DNA from: Cyprinodon diabolis
Taxonomy: Eukaryota; Chordata; Actinopteri; Cyprinodontiformes; Cyprinodontidae
Direction of reading: 5' to 3'
Length of the DNA: 64,000 nt
Assembly (NCBI GenBank): GCA_030533445.1
Contig: JARPUW010000258.1
Span: 248,001-312,000 of the forward strand
Shown here one piece after another: positions 46,886-59,804 of the stretch. The notes below the pieces were generated by a model that saw only the letters and a list, made by a program, of their open reading frames with translations, ran no database searches and was not told the DNA's origin. The position numbers were made by a program, and so were the translations under genes. The stretch's first letter is position 1. Each line of letters opens with the position of its first letter.

Positions 46886-49800
46886 TTATAATTCTCCCGT
46901 ATACCCAAAACTTCGGCGCATAACTAGTCCCGCACGGTTTGGCGGATCGGGCCCAAAGTTGGCACACGCGTCGGGACCAATGGGGTGATGTGTGCTTGTA
47001 TAAAACTTTCTCATTAGTCCGAAGGTTTGCGAATTATTAGCGAAAACGTCGCAAAAAAATCCCATAGGAAATGAATGGGGAGAGGAAAAAAAAAGCATAA
47101 AAAACAGCACTTCACTGTGTCGGCATACATTCACCTAGAAAAACAGTTTGAAGCTCAGTTTGTAGATAAATCCTTCGTCTATTTAAAACTGAAGACGGTA
47201 TGTTGATAACTGCTACGGTTTTTGTATAATCAGACCTCAAGCGCCACAAAGTTTTAGCAAAATCCAGCCTGCTAGAGTGGAGCAACTGAAAAGCTAGAGT
47301 GTGAGGCAGGCGTTTTTTAAACACAAAAAAACATTTTAAACTCGCCCTCACGGCCACATATTTATAGCTAGAGTCACCATTTTTGGTCAGTTTGTAGACT
47401 GAAATCTCTGGACCCACACAATATCTTCGGAATTACGGTAGGATTAATACTTTTCCTTAAAAACCCTCCAGACCGACCTAAAGTCGATGAAAATCAGAGC
47501 CGTTTTTCATTGGTTTTGGAGCAGAAGAGGGGAGAAAAACGAATCAGACTATGTGTTTTAAACTCGTCATAAATATTTTTCTGAATGACACACATACACC
47601 AAAGTTGGCATAGTTGGAGTCGAAGCATGACTGACGCTCACGGTGAAAGAATTTTTTGAATAACTCATACGGTTTTTGCTCAGCAGTCGTTTGTTCGGAG
47701 GACATTTTAAGCACCTGAAAGCTGAGTGACAGTGACCTGCTGCAGCTAGCTCAATTAGAAGCTTAGGTGTGATGAAACGTTTTTTCTTTTTCTTTCTCTT
47801 CCCGTTCAGTTTGTAGATGACCTACAGCCATGAAAGTTACTCCAATTGAAGACAAGATATAGCTGTCGCTTAGATAAAAAGAATTTTTCAGATACCTTTT
47901 ACGGTTTTTACTCAGCAGTCGTTTGTTCGGAGGGGTGCTTTAGCAGCTAAAAGGTGAGTGAGAGTGAGGTCCTGCAGTTCAAACAAAGGGAGGAGCAGGT
48001 GGGCCAACCATTTTGTTTGTGCTTCGTTTTGGGTTGTGAAAGACCTACAGACATGAAGGTTACCCCAGTCTGAGACAAAGGATAGATGTTGCTTTCACTG
48101 AAAGAATTTTTCAGATATCTTTTACGGTTTTTGCTCAGCAGTCGTTTGTTCGGAGGGTAAGCACCTGGAAGCTAGCTGACAGTTAGCTTCTGCAGCAGCC
48201 TGCTAGAGTGCAGCTGCTGAAATTTAGTGTGAGGCGGCCATTTTTTTAAGATCAAACATCTTATTCTCGCCCTCACGGCCACATATTTGGAGCTACAGTC
48301 ACCATTTTTGGTCAGTTTGTAGACTGAAACCTCTGGACTCACACAATGTCTTCGGAATTACGGTAGGATTAATACTTTTCCTTAAAAACCCTCCAGACCA
48401 ACCTAAAGTCGATGAGTTTCAGCCTTTCTCCATTCTTTTTGAGCTGAAGATGGGAGAGAAACGAATCAGACTATGTGTTTTCAAGTCGTCATAAATATTG
48501 TTCTGAATGACACACATACACCAAAGTTGGTATAGTTGGAGTCGAAGGATTGCTGATGCTCATGGTGAAAATGTTTTTTGAATAACTCATACGGTTTTTG
48601 ATCAGTAGTCGTTTGTTCGGTGCCGTTCTTCCTATACAAAAAAGCCTGGGAAGAAGAAACGAATAGTGAGTGCAGCTGTTGTCTGTGTCAGTGAGAGGCT
48701 CGTTAAGCGTTGTCAAGGTTACCAAGCTTCAAACAGATTTTACCTCTGCTGTTTTAAACAGCACATATTAATCTAATGGAGGGTGAAAGGACTGATTTAA
48801 CATTGGGAAATGGATACTATATGACTGCTGTCCATGACACTTCCCTTGCCACTCAGCACTGATAGACTTTCAAAATAAGACTCCAGGGACCCTACAAAAT
48901 AAAAGCCTCTATATTTTTTACATATATTTATTGCCCTATATGGCTCAACATTATGACCCAAACTCAACCCCGTTTTAGAGAATAGACTCTAGGAGACTGT
49001 TTAAAACACACCCTATAGCAAATTTCAAAATAAAAGCCTCCCATTTCCGCTTCATCTACTGCCCTAATAACATGGAAAAAGAGTGATTTAACGATTGGAA
49101 AGTAATCAACTATCATTGACGGGTCTGAACATTTTCTATAAACACAACTCTGTTGGACTTTCAAAATAAGACTCCAGCGACCCTACAAAATAAAAGCCTC
49201 TAGATTATACTAATGCATTAATTGATGCAAATGGCTCAACATTATGACCCAAACTCTTCCAGGTTGTTTTTATTAGACTCTAGTGACCTTTTCAAAACAC
49301 ACCCAGAGCAAATTTCACAATAAAAGTCTCCCATTTACTCTGTAATACAGCAACTATTCACCTAATAACATGGAAAACCAGTGATTTAACATTTGGAAAT
49401 TGATTCTATATAACTGCTGGGCATGACCCATCTTTAGATGCACTTCCATGATAGACTTTCAAAATAAGACTCCAGGGACTCTACAGAATAAAAGCCTCTT
49501 CCTTATACACACTCATACATTCTGGCATATTGCTCATTGCCATTTGTAATTTCATCACTGCAATGGCTCTTAGAAGGCGGGCGGAGCCCGCCATTGGTGA
49601 TTTCATCACTGCAATGGCTCTTAGAAGGCGGGCGGAGCCCGCCATTGGTGATTTCATCACTGCAATGGCTCTTAGCAGGCGGGCAGAGCCCGCCATTGGT
49701 GATTTTTTTCATCGCTGCAAGGGCTCCTAGCAGGCGGGCGGAGCCCCCCAACTGAGCTTTACCCACTGCGGTTCAATATGGACAACCCATATTACCCTTT

Positions 49801-50026
49801 TGCATCATACGCTGTGCACGTCTATTTCCCAGATTTCAGCACAAGTGGCACACAGCTCTCTTTGCCCATGACCTAGCCCTCTTTCCTTCCCTCAGCAGCC
49901 CTCAAAGGCGTAAGCAGTTGGTCTGGTGAGCCCCGACATCACTTGCCAGGGCCGTATTGGCCCTGTTCCCCAGACGGGCAGTAGGTGGCCCCCCTCAAAA
50001 TTTCTTTAGAAATTTTCTAGTTATTA
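46886..50026. repeat. Unit U15 (3141 bp)
   Basis: Complete unit with no minisatellite and the second-class 3' half. GATGAGTTTCAGCC near 48412 is shared with U8 and U17. CTTCCTATAC near 48648 is shared with U6. Confidence 0.94.
49536..49749. repeat. GC-hairpin ladder, 4 hairpins, second class (U15)
   Basis: Same form as U6 and U12, including the damaged final arm. Confidence 0.92.
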
Positions 50027-50763
50027 TTATAATTCTCCCGTATACCCAAAACTTCGGCACGTAACTAGTCCCGCACGGTTTGGCGGATCGGGCCCAAAGT
50101 TGGCACACGCGTCGGGACCAATGGGGTGATGTGTGCTTGTATAAAACTTTCTCATTAGTCCGAAGGTTTGCGAATTATTAGCGAAAACGTCGCAAAAAAA
50201 TCCCATAGGAAATGAATGGGGAGAGGAAAAAAAAAGCATAAAAAACAGCACTTCACTGTGTCGGCATACATTCACCTAGAAAAACAGTTTGAAGCTCAGT
50301 TTGTAGATAAATCCTTCGTCTATTTAAAACTGAAGACGGTATGTTGATAACTGCTACGGTTTTTGTATAATCAGACCTCAAGCGCCACAAAGTTTTAGCA
50401 AAATCCAGCCTGCTAGAGTGGAGCAACTGAAAAGCTAGAGTGTGAGGCAGGCGTTTTTTAAACACAAAAAAACATTTTAAACTCGCCCTCACGGCCACAT
50501 ATTTATAGCTAGAGTCACCATTTTTGGTCAGTTTGTAGACTGAAATCTCTGGACCCACACAATATCTTCGGAATTACGGTAGGATTAATACTTTTCCTTA
50601 AAAACCCTCCAGACCGACCTAAAGTCGATGAAAATCAGAGCCGTTTTTCATTGGTTTTGGAGCAGAAGAGGGGAGAAAAACGAATCAGACTATGTGTTTT
50701 AAACTCGTCATAAATATTTTTCTGAATGACACACATACACCAAAGTTGGCATAGTTGGAGTCG

Positions 50764-50950
50764 AAGGATGGCTGACGCTCACGGTGAAAAAATATTTTGA
50801 ATAACTCATACGGTTTTTGCTCAGCAGTCGTTTGTTCGGAGGACATTTTAAGCAGCTGAAAGCTGGGGGAGAGTGTCCTGCTGCAGCTAGCTCAATTAGA
50901 AGATCAGGTGTGACAAAACGTTTTTTCTTTTTCTTTCTCTTCCCATTCAG
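50764..50950. other. Divergent patch in U16
   Basis: A cluster of differences unlike any neighbour: GATGGCTGACG, AAAAAATATTTTG, AAGCAGCTGAAAGC, GCTGGGGGAGAGTGTCC, AGAAGATCAGGTG, GTGACAAAACG and TTCAGGTTGTAG. Sequence on both sides is standard. The clustering suggests conversion from a diverged unit outside the window. GATGGCTGACG is also found in U6 near 19175. Confidence 0.8.
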
Positions 50951-52679
50951 GTTGTAGATGACCTACAGCCATGAAAGTTACTCCAATTGAAGACAAGATA
51001 TAGCTGTCGCTTAGATAAAAATAATTTTTCAGATACCTTTTACGGTTTTTACTCAGCAGTCGTTTGTTCGGAGGGGTGCTTTAGCAGCTAAAAGGTGAGT
51101 GAGAGTGAGGTCCTGCAGTTCAAACAAAGGGAGGAGCAGGTGGGCCAACCATTTTGTTTGTGCTTCGTTTTGGGTTGTGAAAGACCTACAGACATGAAGG
51201 TTACCCCAGTCTGAGACAAAGGATAGATGTTGCTTTCACTGAAAGAATTTTTCAGATATCTTTTACGGTTTTTGCTCAGCAGTCGTTTGTTCGGAGGGTA
51301 AGCACCTGGAAGCTAGCTGACAGTTAGCTTCTGCAGCAGCCTGCTAGAGTGCAGCTGCTGAAATCTTAGTGTGAGGCGGCCATTCTTTTAAGATCAAACA
51401 TCTTATTCTCGCCCTCACGGCCACATATTTGGAGCTACAGTCACCATTTTTGGTCAGTTTGTAGACTGAAACCTCTGGACTCACACAATGTCTTCGGAAT
51501 TACGGTAGGATTAATACTTTTCCTTAAAAACCGTCCAGACCAACCTAAAGTCGATGAGAGTTTCAGCCTTTCTCTATTCTTTTTGAGCTGAAGATGGGAG
51601 AGAAACGAATCAGACTATGTGTTTTCAACTCGTCATAAATATTTTTCTGAATGACACACATACACCAAAGTTGGTATAGTTGGAGTCGAAGGATTGCTGA
51701 TGCTCATGGTGAAAATGTTTTTTGAATAACTCATACGGTTTTTGATCAGTAGTCGTTTGTTCGGTGCCGTTCTTCCCATACAAAAAAGCCTGGGAAGAAG
51801 AAACCAATAGTGAGTGCAGCTGTTGTCTGTGTCAGTGAGAGGCTCGTTAAGCGTTGTCAAGGTTACCAAGCTTCAAACAGATTTTACCTCTGCTGTTTTA
51901 AACAGCACATATTAATCTAATGGAGGGTGAAAGGACTGATTTAACATTGGGAAATGGATACTATATGACTGCTGTCCATGACACTTCCCTTGCCACTCAG
52001 CACTGATAGACTTTCAAAATAAGACTCCAGGGACCCTACAAAATAAAAGCCTCTATATTTTTTACATATATTTATTGCCCTATATGGCTCAACATTATGA
52101 CCCAAACTCAACCCCGTTTTAGAGAATAGACTCTAGGAGACTGTTTAAAACACACCCTGTAGCAAATTTCAAAATAAAAGCCTCCCATTTCCGCTTCATC
52201 TACTGCCCTAATAACATGGAAAAAGAGTGATTTAACGATTGGAAAGTAATCAACTATCATTGACGGGTCTGAACATTTTCTATAAACACAACTCTGTTGG
52301 ACTTTCAAAATAAGACTCCAGGGACCCTACAAAATAAAAGCCTCTAGATTATACTAATGCATTAATTGATGCAAATGGCTCAACATTATGACCCAAACTC
52401 TTCCAGGTTGTTTTTATTAGACTCTAGTGACCTTTTCAAAACACACCCAGAGCAAATTTCACAATAAAAGTCTCCCATTTACTCTGTAATACAGCAACTA
52501 TTCACCTAATAACATGGAAAACCAGTGATTTAACATTTGGAAATGGATTCTATATCACTGCTGGGCGTGACCCATCTTTTGATGCACATTCATGATAGAC
52601 TTTCAAAATAAGACTACAAGGACTCTACAGAATAAAAGCCTCTTCCTTATACACACTCATACATTCTGGCATATTGCTC

Positions 52680-52920
52680 ATTGCCATTGGTGATTTCATC
52701 ACTGCAATGGCTCTTAGAAGGCGGGCGGAGCCCGCCAATGGTAACAGGCGGGCGGAGCCCGCCAAAGGTGATTACATCACTGCAATGGCTCTTAGCAGGC
52801 GGGCGGAGCCCGCCATTGGTGATTTCATCACTGCAATGGCTCTTAGAAGGCGGGCAGAGCCCGCCATTGGTGATTTTTTTCTTCACTGAGATGGCTCCTA
52901 GCAGGCGGGCGAAGCCCGCC
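52680..52920. repeat. GC-hairpin ladder, 5 hairpins (U16)
   Basis: Common-class ladder, stems intact. Confidence 0.92.
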
Positions 52921-53193
52921 AACTGGGCTTTACCCACTGTGTTTCAATATGGACAACCCATATTACCCTTGTGCATCATACGCTGTGCACGTCTATTTCC
53001 CAGATTTCAGCACAAGTGGCACACAGCTTTCTTTGCCCATGAACTTGCCCTCTTTCCTTCCCTCAGCAGCCCTCAAAGGCGTAAGCAGTTGGTCTGGGGA
53101 GCCCCGACGTCACTTGCCAGGGCCGTATTGGCCCGGTTCCCCAGACGGGCAGTAGGTGGCCCCCCTCAAAATTTCTTTAGAAATTTTCTAGTT

Positions 53194-53259
53194 GGGGGGC
53201 CACATGCCGAAGGCATGGCCCACCTACTACTATTGCACATATTTATTCCGCGTATTATT
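53194..53259. repeat. Minisatellite, 1 copy (end of U16)
   Basis: Single 66-bp copy. The matching site in U7 has three, and the difference of 132 bp accounts for the offset change between the two long duplicated segments. Confidence 0.93.
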
Positions 53260-53266
53260 ATTATTA

Positions 53267-56200
53267 TTATAATTCTCCCGTATACCCAAAACTTCGGCGC
53301 GTAACTAGTCCCGCACGGTTTGGCGGATCGGGCCCAAAGTTGGCACACGCGTCGGGACCAATGGGGTGATGTGTGCTTGTATAAAACTTTCTCATTAGTC
53401 CGAAGGTTTGCGAATTATTAGCGAAAACGTCGCAAAAAAATCCCATAGGAAATGAATGGGGAGAGGAAAAAAAAAGCATAAAAAACAGCACTTCACTGTG
53501 TCGGCATACATTCACCTAGAAAAACAGTTTGAAGCTCAGTTTGTAGATAAATCCTTCGTCTATTTAAAACTGAAGACGGTATGTTGATAACTGCTACGGT
53601 TTTTGTATAATCAGACCTCAAGCGCCACAAAGTTTTAGCAAAATCCAGCCTGCTAGAGTGGAGCAACTGAAAAGCTAGAGTGTGAGGCAGGCGTTTTTTA
53701 AACACAAAAAAACATTTTAAACTCGCCCTCACGGCCACATATTTATAGCTAGAGTCACCATTTTTGGTCAGTTTGTAGACTGAAATCTCTGGACCCACAC
53801 AATATCTTCGGAATTACGGTAGGATTAATACTTTTCCTTAAAAACCCTCCAGACCGACCTAAAGTCGATGAAAATCAGAGCCGTTTTTCATTGGTTTTGG
53901 AGCAGAAGAGGGGAGAAAAACGAATCCGACTATGTGTTTTAAACTCGTCATAAATATTTTTCTGAATGACACACATACACCAAAGTTGGCATAGTTGGAG
54001 TCGAAGGATGTCTGACGCTCACGGTGAAAAAATTTTTTGAATAACTCATACGGTTTTTGCTCAGCAGTCGTTTGTTCGGAGGACATTTTAAGCACCTGAA
54101 AGCTGAGTGACAGTGACCTGCTGCAGCTAGCTCAATTAGAAGCTTAGGTGTGATGAAACGTTTTTTCTTTTTCTTTCTCTTCCCATTCAGTTTGTAGATG
54201 ACCTACAGCCATGAAAGTTACTCCAATTGAAGACAAGATATAGCTGTCGCTTAGATAAAAAGAATTTTTCAGACACCTTTTACGGTTTTTACTCAGCAGT
54301 CGTTTGTTCGGAGGGGTGCTTTAGCAGCTAAAAGGTGAGTGAGAGTGAGGTCCTGCAGTTCAAACAAAGGGAGGAGCAGGTGGGCCAACCATTTTGTTTG
54401 TGCTTCGTTTTGGGTTGTGAAAGACCTACAGACATGAAGGTTACCCCAGTCTGAGACAAAGGATAGATGTTGCTTTCACTGAAAGAATTTTTCAGATATC
54501 TTTTACGGTTTTTGCTCAGCAGTCGTTTGTTCGGAGGGTAAGCACCTGGAAGCTAGCTGACAGTTAGCTTCTGCAGCAGCCTGCTAGAGTGCAGCTGCTG
54601 AAATCTTAGTGTGAGGCGGCCATTTTTTTAAGATCAAACATCTTATTCTCGCCCTCACGGCCACATATTTGGAGCTACAGTCACCATTTTTGGTCAGTTT
54701 GTAGACTGAAACCTCTGGACTCACACAATGTCTTCGGAATTACGGTAGGATTAATACTTTTCCTTAAAAACCCTCCAGACCAACCTAAAGTCGATGAGTT
54801 TCAGCCTTTCTCCATTCTTTTTGAGCTGAAGATGGGAGAGAAACGAATCAGACTATGTGTTTTCAAGTCGTCATAAATATTGTTCTGAATGACACACATA
54901 CACCAAAGTTGGTATACTTGGAGTCGAAGGATTGCTGATGCTCATGGTGAAAATGTTTTTTGAATAACTCATACGGTTTTTGATCAGTAGTCGTTTGTTT
55001 TCGTTGCCGTTCTTCCCATACAAAAAAGCCTGGGAAGAAGAAACCAATAGTGAGTGCAGCTGTTGTCTGTGTCAGTGAGAGGCTCGTTAAGCGTTGTCAA
55101 GGTTACCAAGCTTCAAACAGATTTTACCTCTGCTGTTTTAAACAGCACATATTAATCTAATGGAGGGTGAAAGGACTGATTTAACATTGGGAAATGGATA
55201 CTATATGACTGCTGTCCATGACACTTCCCTTGCCACTCAGCACTGATAGACTTTCAAAATAAGACTCCAGGGACCCTACAAAATAAAAGCCTCTATATTT
55301 TTTACATATATTTATTGCCCTATATGGCTCAACATTATGACCCAAACTCAACCCCGTTTTAGAGAATAGACTCTAGGAGACTGTTTAAAACACACCCTAT
55401 AGCAAATTTCAAAATAAAAGCCTCCCATTTCCGCTTCATCTACTGCCCTAATAACATGGAAAAAGAGTGATTTAACGATTGGAAAGTAATCAACTATCAT
55501 TGACGGGTCTGAACATTTTCTATAAACACAACTCTGTTGGACTTTCAAAATAAGACTCCAGGGACCCTACAAAATAAAAGCCTCTAGATTATACTAATGC
55601 ATTAATTGATGCAAATGGCTCAACATTATGACCCAAACTCTTCCAGGTTGTTTTTATTAGACTCTAGTGACCTTTTCAAAACACACCCCAGAGCAAATTT
55701 CACAATAAAAGTCTCCCATTTACTCTGTAATACAGCAACTATTCACCTAATAACATGGAAAACCAGTGATTTAACATTTGGAAATGGATTCTATATCACT
55801 GCTGGGCGTGACCCATCTTTTGATGCACATTCATGATAGACTTTCAAAATAAGACTACAAGGACTCTACAGAATAAAAGCCTCTTCCTTATACACACTCA
55901 TACATTCTGGCATATTGCTCATTGCCATTGGTGATTTCATCACTGCAATGGCTCTTAGAAGGCGGGCGGAGCCCGCCAATGGTAACAGGCGGGCGGAGCC
56001 CGCCAAAGGTGATTACATCACTGCAATGGCTCTTAGCAGGCGGGCTGAGCCCGCCATTGGTGATTTCATCACTGCAATGGCTCTTAGAAGGCGGGCAGAG
56101 CCCGCCATTGGTGATTTTTTTCTTCACTGAGATGGCTCCTACCAGGCGGGCAAAGCCCGCCAACTGGGCTTTACCCACTGTGTTTCAATATGGACAACCC

Positions 56201-56438
56201 ATATTACCCTTGTGCATCATACGCTGTGCACGTCTATTTCCCAGATTTCAGCACAAGTGGCACACAGCTCTCTTTGCCCATGAACTTGCCCTCTTTCCTT
56301 CCCTCAGCAGCCCTCAAAGGCGTAAGCAGTTGGTCTGGGGAGCCCCGACGTCACTTGCCAGGGCCGTATTGGCCCGGTTCCCCAGACGGGCAGTAGGTGG
56401 CCCCCCTCAAAATTTCTTTAGAAATTTTCTAGTTATTA
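53267..56438. repeat. Unit U17 (3172 bp)
   Basis: Complete unit with no minisatellite. Its 5' and middle parts match U8 (ACGAATCCGAC near 53921, CGTTTGTTTTCGTTGCC near 54992). Its 3' part matches U2 (TGA-loop hairpin near 56040). The switch lies between about 55010 and 56030. Confidence 0.94.
55921..56161. repeat. GC-hairpin ladder, 5 hairpins (U17)
   Basis: Loop order GGA, GGA, TGA, AGA, AAA, as in U2. Confidence 0.92.
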
Positions 56439-59092
56439 TTATAATTCTCCCGTATACCCAAAACTTCGGCGCGTAACTAGTCCCGCACGGTTTGGCGGAT
56501 CGGGCCCAAAGTTGGCACACGCGTCGGGACCAATGGGGTGATGTGTGCTTGTATAAAACTTTCTCATTAGTCCGAAGGTTTGCGAATTATTAGCGAAAAC
56601 GTCGCAAAAAAATCCCATAGGAAATGAATGGGGAGAGGAAAAAAAAAGCATAAAAAACAGCACTTCACTGTGTCGGCATACATTCACCTAGAAAAACAGT
56701 TTGAAGCTCAGTTTGTAGATAAATCCTTCGTCTATTTAAAACTGAAGACGGTATGTTGATAACTGCTACGGTTCTTGTATAATCAGACCTCAAGCGCCAC
56801 AAAGTTTTAGCAAAATCCAGCCTGCTAGAGTGGAGCAACTGAAAAGCTAGAGTGTGAGGCAGGCGTTTTTTAAACACAAAAAAACATTTTAAACTCGCCC
56901 TCACGGCCACATATTTATAGCTAGAGTCACCATTTTTGGTCAGTTTGTAGACTGAAATCTCTGGACCCACACAATATCTTCGGAATTACGGTAGGATTAA
57001 TACTTTTCCTTAAAAACCCTCCAGACCGACCTAAAGTCGATGAAAATCAGAGCCGTTTTTCATTGGTTTTGGAGCAGAAGAGGGCAGAAAAACGAATCAG
57101 ACTATGTGTTTTAAACTCGTCATAAATATTTTTCTGAATGACACACATACACCAAAGTTGGCATAGTTGGAGTCGAAGGATGACTGACGCTCACGGTGAA
57201 AAATTTTTTTGAATAACTCATACGGTTTTTGCTCAGCAGTCGTTTGTTCGGAGGACATTTTAAGCACCTGAAAGCTGAGTGACAGTGACCTGCTGCAGCT
57301 AGCTCAATTAGAAGCTTAGGTGTGATGAAACGTTTTTTCTTTTTCTTTCTCTTCCCATTCAGTTTGTAGATGACCTACAGCCATGAAAGTTACTCCAATC
57401 GAAGACAAGATATAGCTGTCGCTTAGATAAAAAGAATTTTTCAGATACCTTTTACGGTTTTTACTCAGCAGTCGTTTGTTCGGAGGGGTGCTTTAGCAGC
57501 TAAAAGGTGAGTGAGAGTGAGGTCCTGCAGTTAAAAGAAAGGGAGGAGCAGGTGGGCCAACCATTTTGTTTGTGCTTCGTTTTGGGTTGTGAAAGACCTA
57601 CAGACATGAAGGTTACCCCAGTCTGAGACAAAGGATAGATGTTGCTTTCACTGAAAGAATTTTTCAGATATCTTTTACGGTTTTTGCTCAGCAGTCGTTT
57701 GTTCGGAGGGTAAGCACCTGGAAGCTAGCTGACAGTTAGCTTCTGCAGCAGCCTGCTAGAGTGCAGCTGCTGAAATCTTAGTGTGAGGCGGCCATTTTTT
57801 TAAGATCAAACATCTTATTCTCGCCCTCACGGCCACATATTTGGAGCTACAGTCACCATTTTTGGTCAGTTTGTAGACTGAAACCTCTGGACTCACACAA
57901 TGTCTTCGGAATTACGGTAGGATTAATACTTTTCCTTAAAAACCCTCCAGACCAACCTAAAGTCGATGAGAGTTTCAGCCTTTCTCTATTCTTTTTGAGC
58001 TGAAGATGGGAGAGAAACGAATCAGACTATGTGTTTTCAACTCGTCATAAATATTTTTCTGAATGACACACATACACCAAAGTTGGTATAGTTGGAGTCG
58101 AAGGATTGCTGATGCTCATGGTGAAAATGTTTTTTGAATAACTCATACGGTTTTTGATCAGTAGTCGTTTGTTCGGTGCCGTTCTTCCCATACAAAAAAG
58201 CCTGGGAAGAAGAAACCAATAGTGAGTGCAGCTGTTGTCTGTGTCAGTGAGAGGCTCGTTAAGCGTTGTCAAGGTTACCAAGCTTCAAACAGATTTTACC
58301 TCTGCTGTTTTAAACAGCACATATTAATCTAATGGAGGGTGAAAGGACTGATTTAACATTGGGAAATGGATACTATATGACTGCTGTACATGACACTTCC
58401 CTTGCCACTCAGCACTGATAGACTTTCAAAATAAGACTCTAGGGACCCTACAAAATAAAAGCCTCTATATTTTTTACATATATTTATTGCCCTATATGGC
58501 TCAACATTATGACCCAAACTCAACCCCGTTTTAGAGAATAGACTCTAGGAGACTGTTTAAAACACACCCTATAGCAAATTTCAAAATAAAAGCCTCCCAT
58601 TTCCGCTTCATCTACTGCCCTAATAACATGGAAAAAGAGTGATTTAACGATTGGAAAGTAATCAACTATCATTGACGGGTCTGAACATTTTCTATAAACA
58701 CAACTCTGTTGGACTTTCAAAATAAGACTCCAGGGACCCTACAAAATAAAAGCCTCTAGATTATAATAATGCATTAATTGATGCAAATGGCTCAACATTA
58801 TGACCCAAACTCTTCCAGGTTGTTTTTATTAGACTCTAGTGACCTTTTCAAAACACACCCCAGAGCAAATTTCACAATAAAAGTCTCCCATTTACTCTGT
58901 AATACAGCAACTATTCACCTAATAACATGGAAAACCAGTGATTTAACATTTGGAAATGGATTCTATATCACTGCTGGGCGTGACCCATCTTTTGATGCAC
59001 ATTCATGATAGACTTTCAAAATAAGACTACAAGGACTCTACAGAATAAAAGCCTCTTCCTTATACACACTCATACATTCTGGCATATTGCTC

Positions 59093-59333
59093 ATTGCCAT
59101 TGGTGATTTCATCACTGCAATGGCTCTTAGAAGGCGGGCGGAGCCCGCCAATGGTAACAGGCGGGCGGAGCCCGCCAAAGGTGATTACATCACTGCAATG
59201 GCTATTAGCAGGCGGGCGGAGCCCGCCATTGGTGATTTCATCACTGCAATGGCTCTTAGAAGGCGGGCAGAGCCCGCCACTGGTGATTTTTTTCTTCACT
59301 GAGATGGCTCCTAGCAGGCGGGCGAAGCCCGCC
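59093..59333. repeat. GC-hairpin ladder, 5 hairpins (U18)
   Basis: Same as U13, including the GGCTATTAGC and GCCACTGGTG spacer variants. Confidence 0.92.
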
Positions 59334-59606
59334 AACTGGGCTTTACCCACTGTGTTTCAATATGGACAACCCATATTACCCTTGTGCATCATACGCTGTG
59401 CACGTCTATTTCCCAGATTTCAGCACAAGTGGCACACAGCTCTCTTTGCCCATGAACTTGCCCTCTTTCCTTCCCTCAGCAGCCCTCAAAGGCGTAAGCA
59501 GTTGGTCTGGGGAGCCCCGACGTCACTTGCCAGGGCCGTATTGGCCCGGTTCCCCAGACGGGCAGTAGGTGGCCCCCCTCAAAATTTCTTTAGAAATTTT
59601 CTAGTT

Positions 59607-59804
59607 GGGGGGCCACATGCCGAAGGCATGGCCCACCTACTACTATTGCACATATTTATTCCGCGTATTATTGGGGGGCCACATGCCGAAGGCATGGCCC
59701 ACCTACTACTATTGCACATATTTATTCCGCGTATTATTGGGGGGCCACATGCCGAAGGCATGGCCCACCTACTACTATTGCACATATTTATTCCGCGTAT
59801 TATT
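59607..59804. repeat. Minisatellite, 3 copies (end of U18)
   Basis: Copies start at 59607, 59673 and 59739. All are 66 bp, without the 69-bp variant seen in U1, U7 and U13. Confidence 0.95.

Larger units (their letters stand above)
50027..53266. repeat. Unit U16 (3240 bp)
   Basis: Complete unit with one minisatellite copy. A patch of clustered private differences occupies about 50764-50950, inside otherwise standard monomer sequence. The rest corresponds to U7. Confidence 0.94.
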
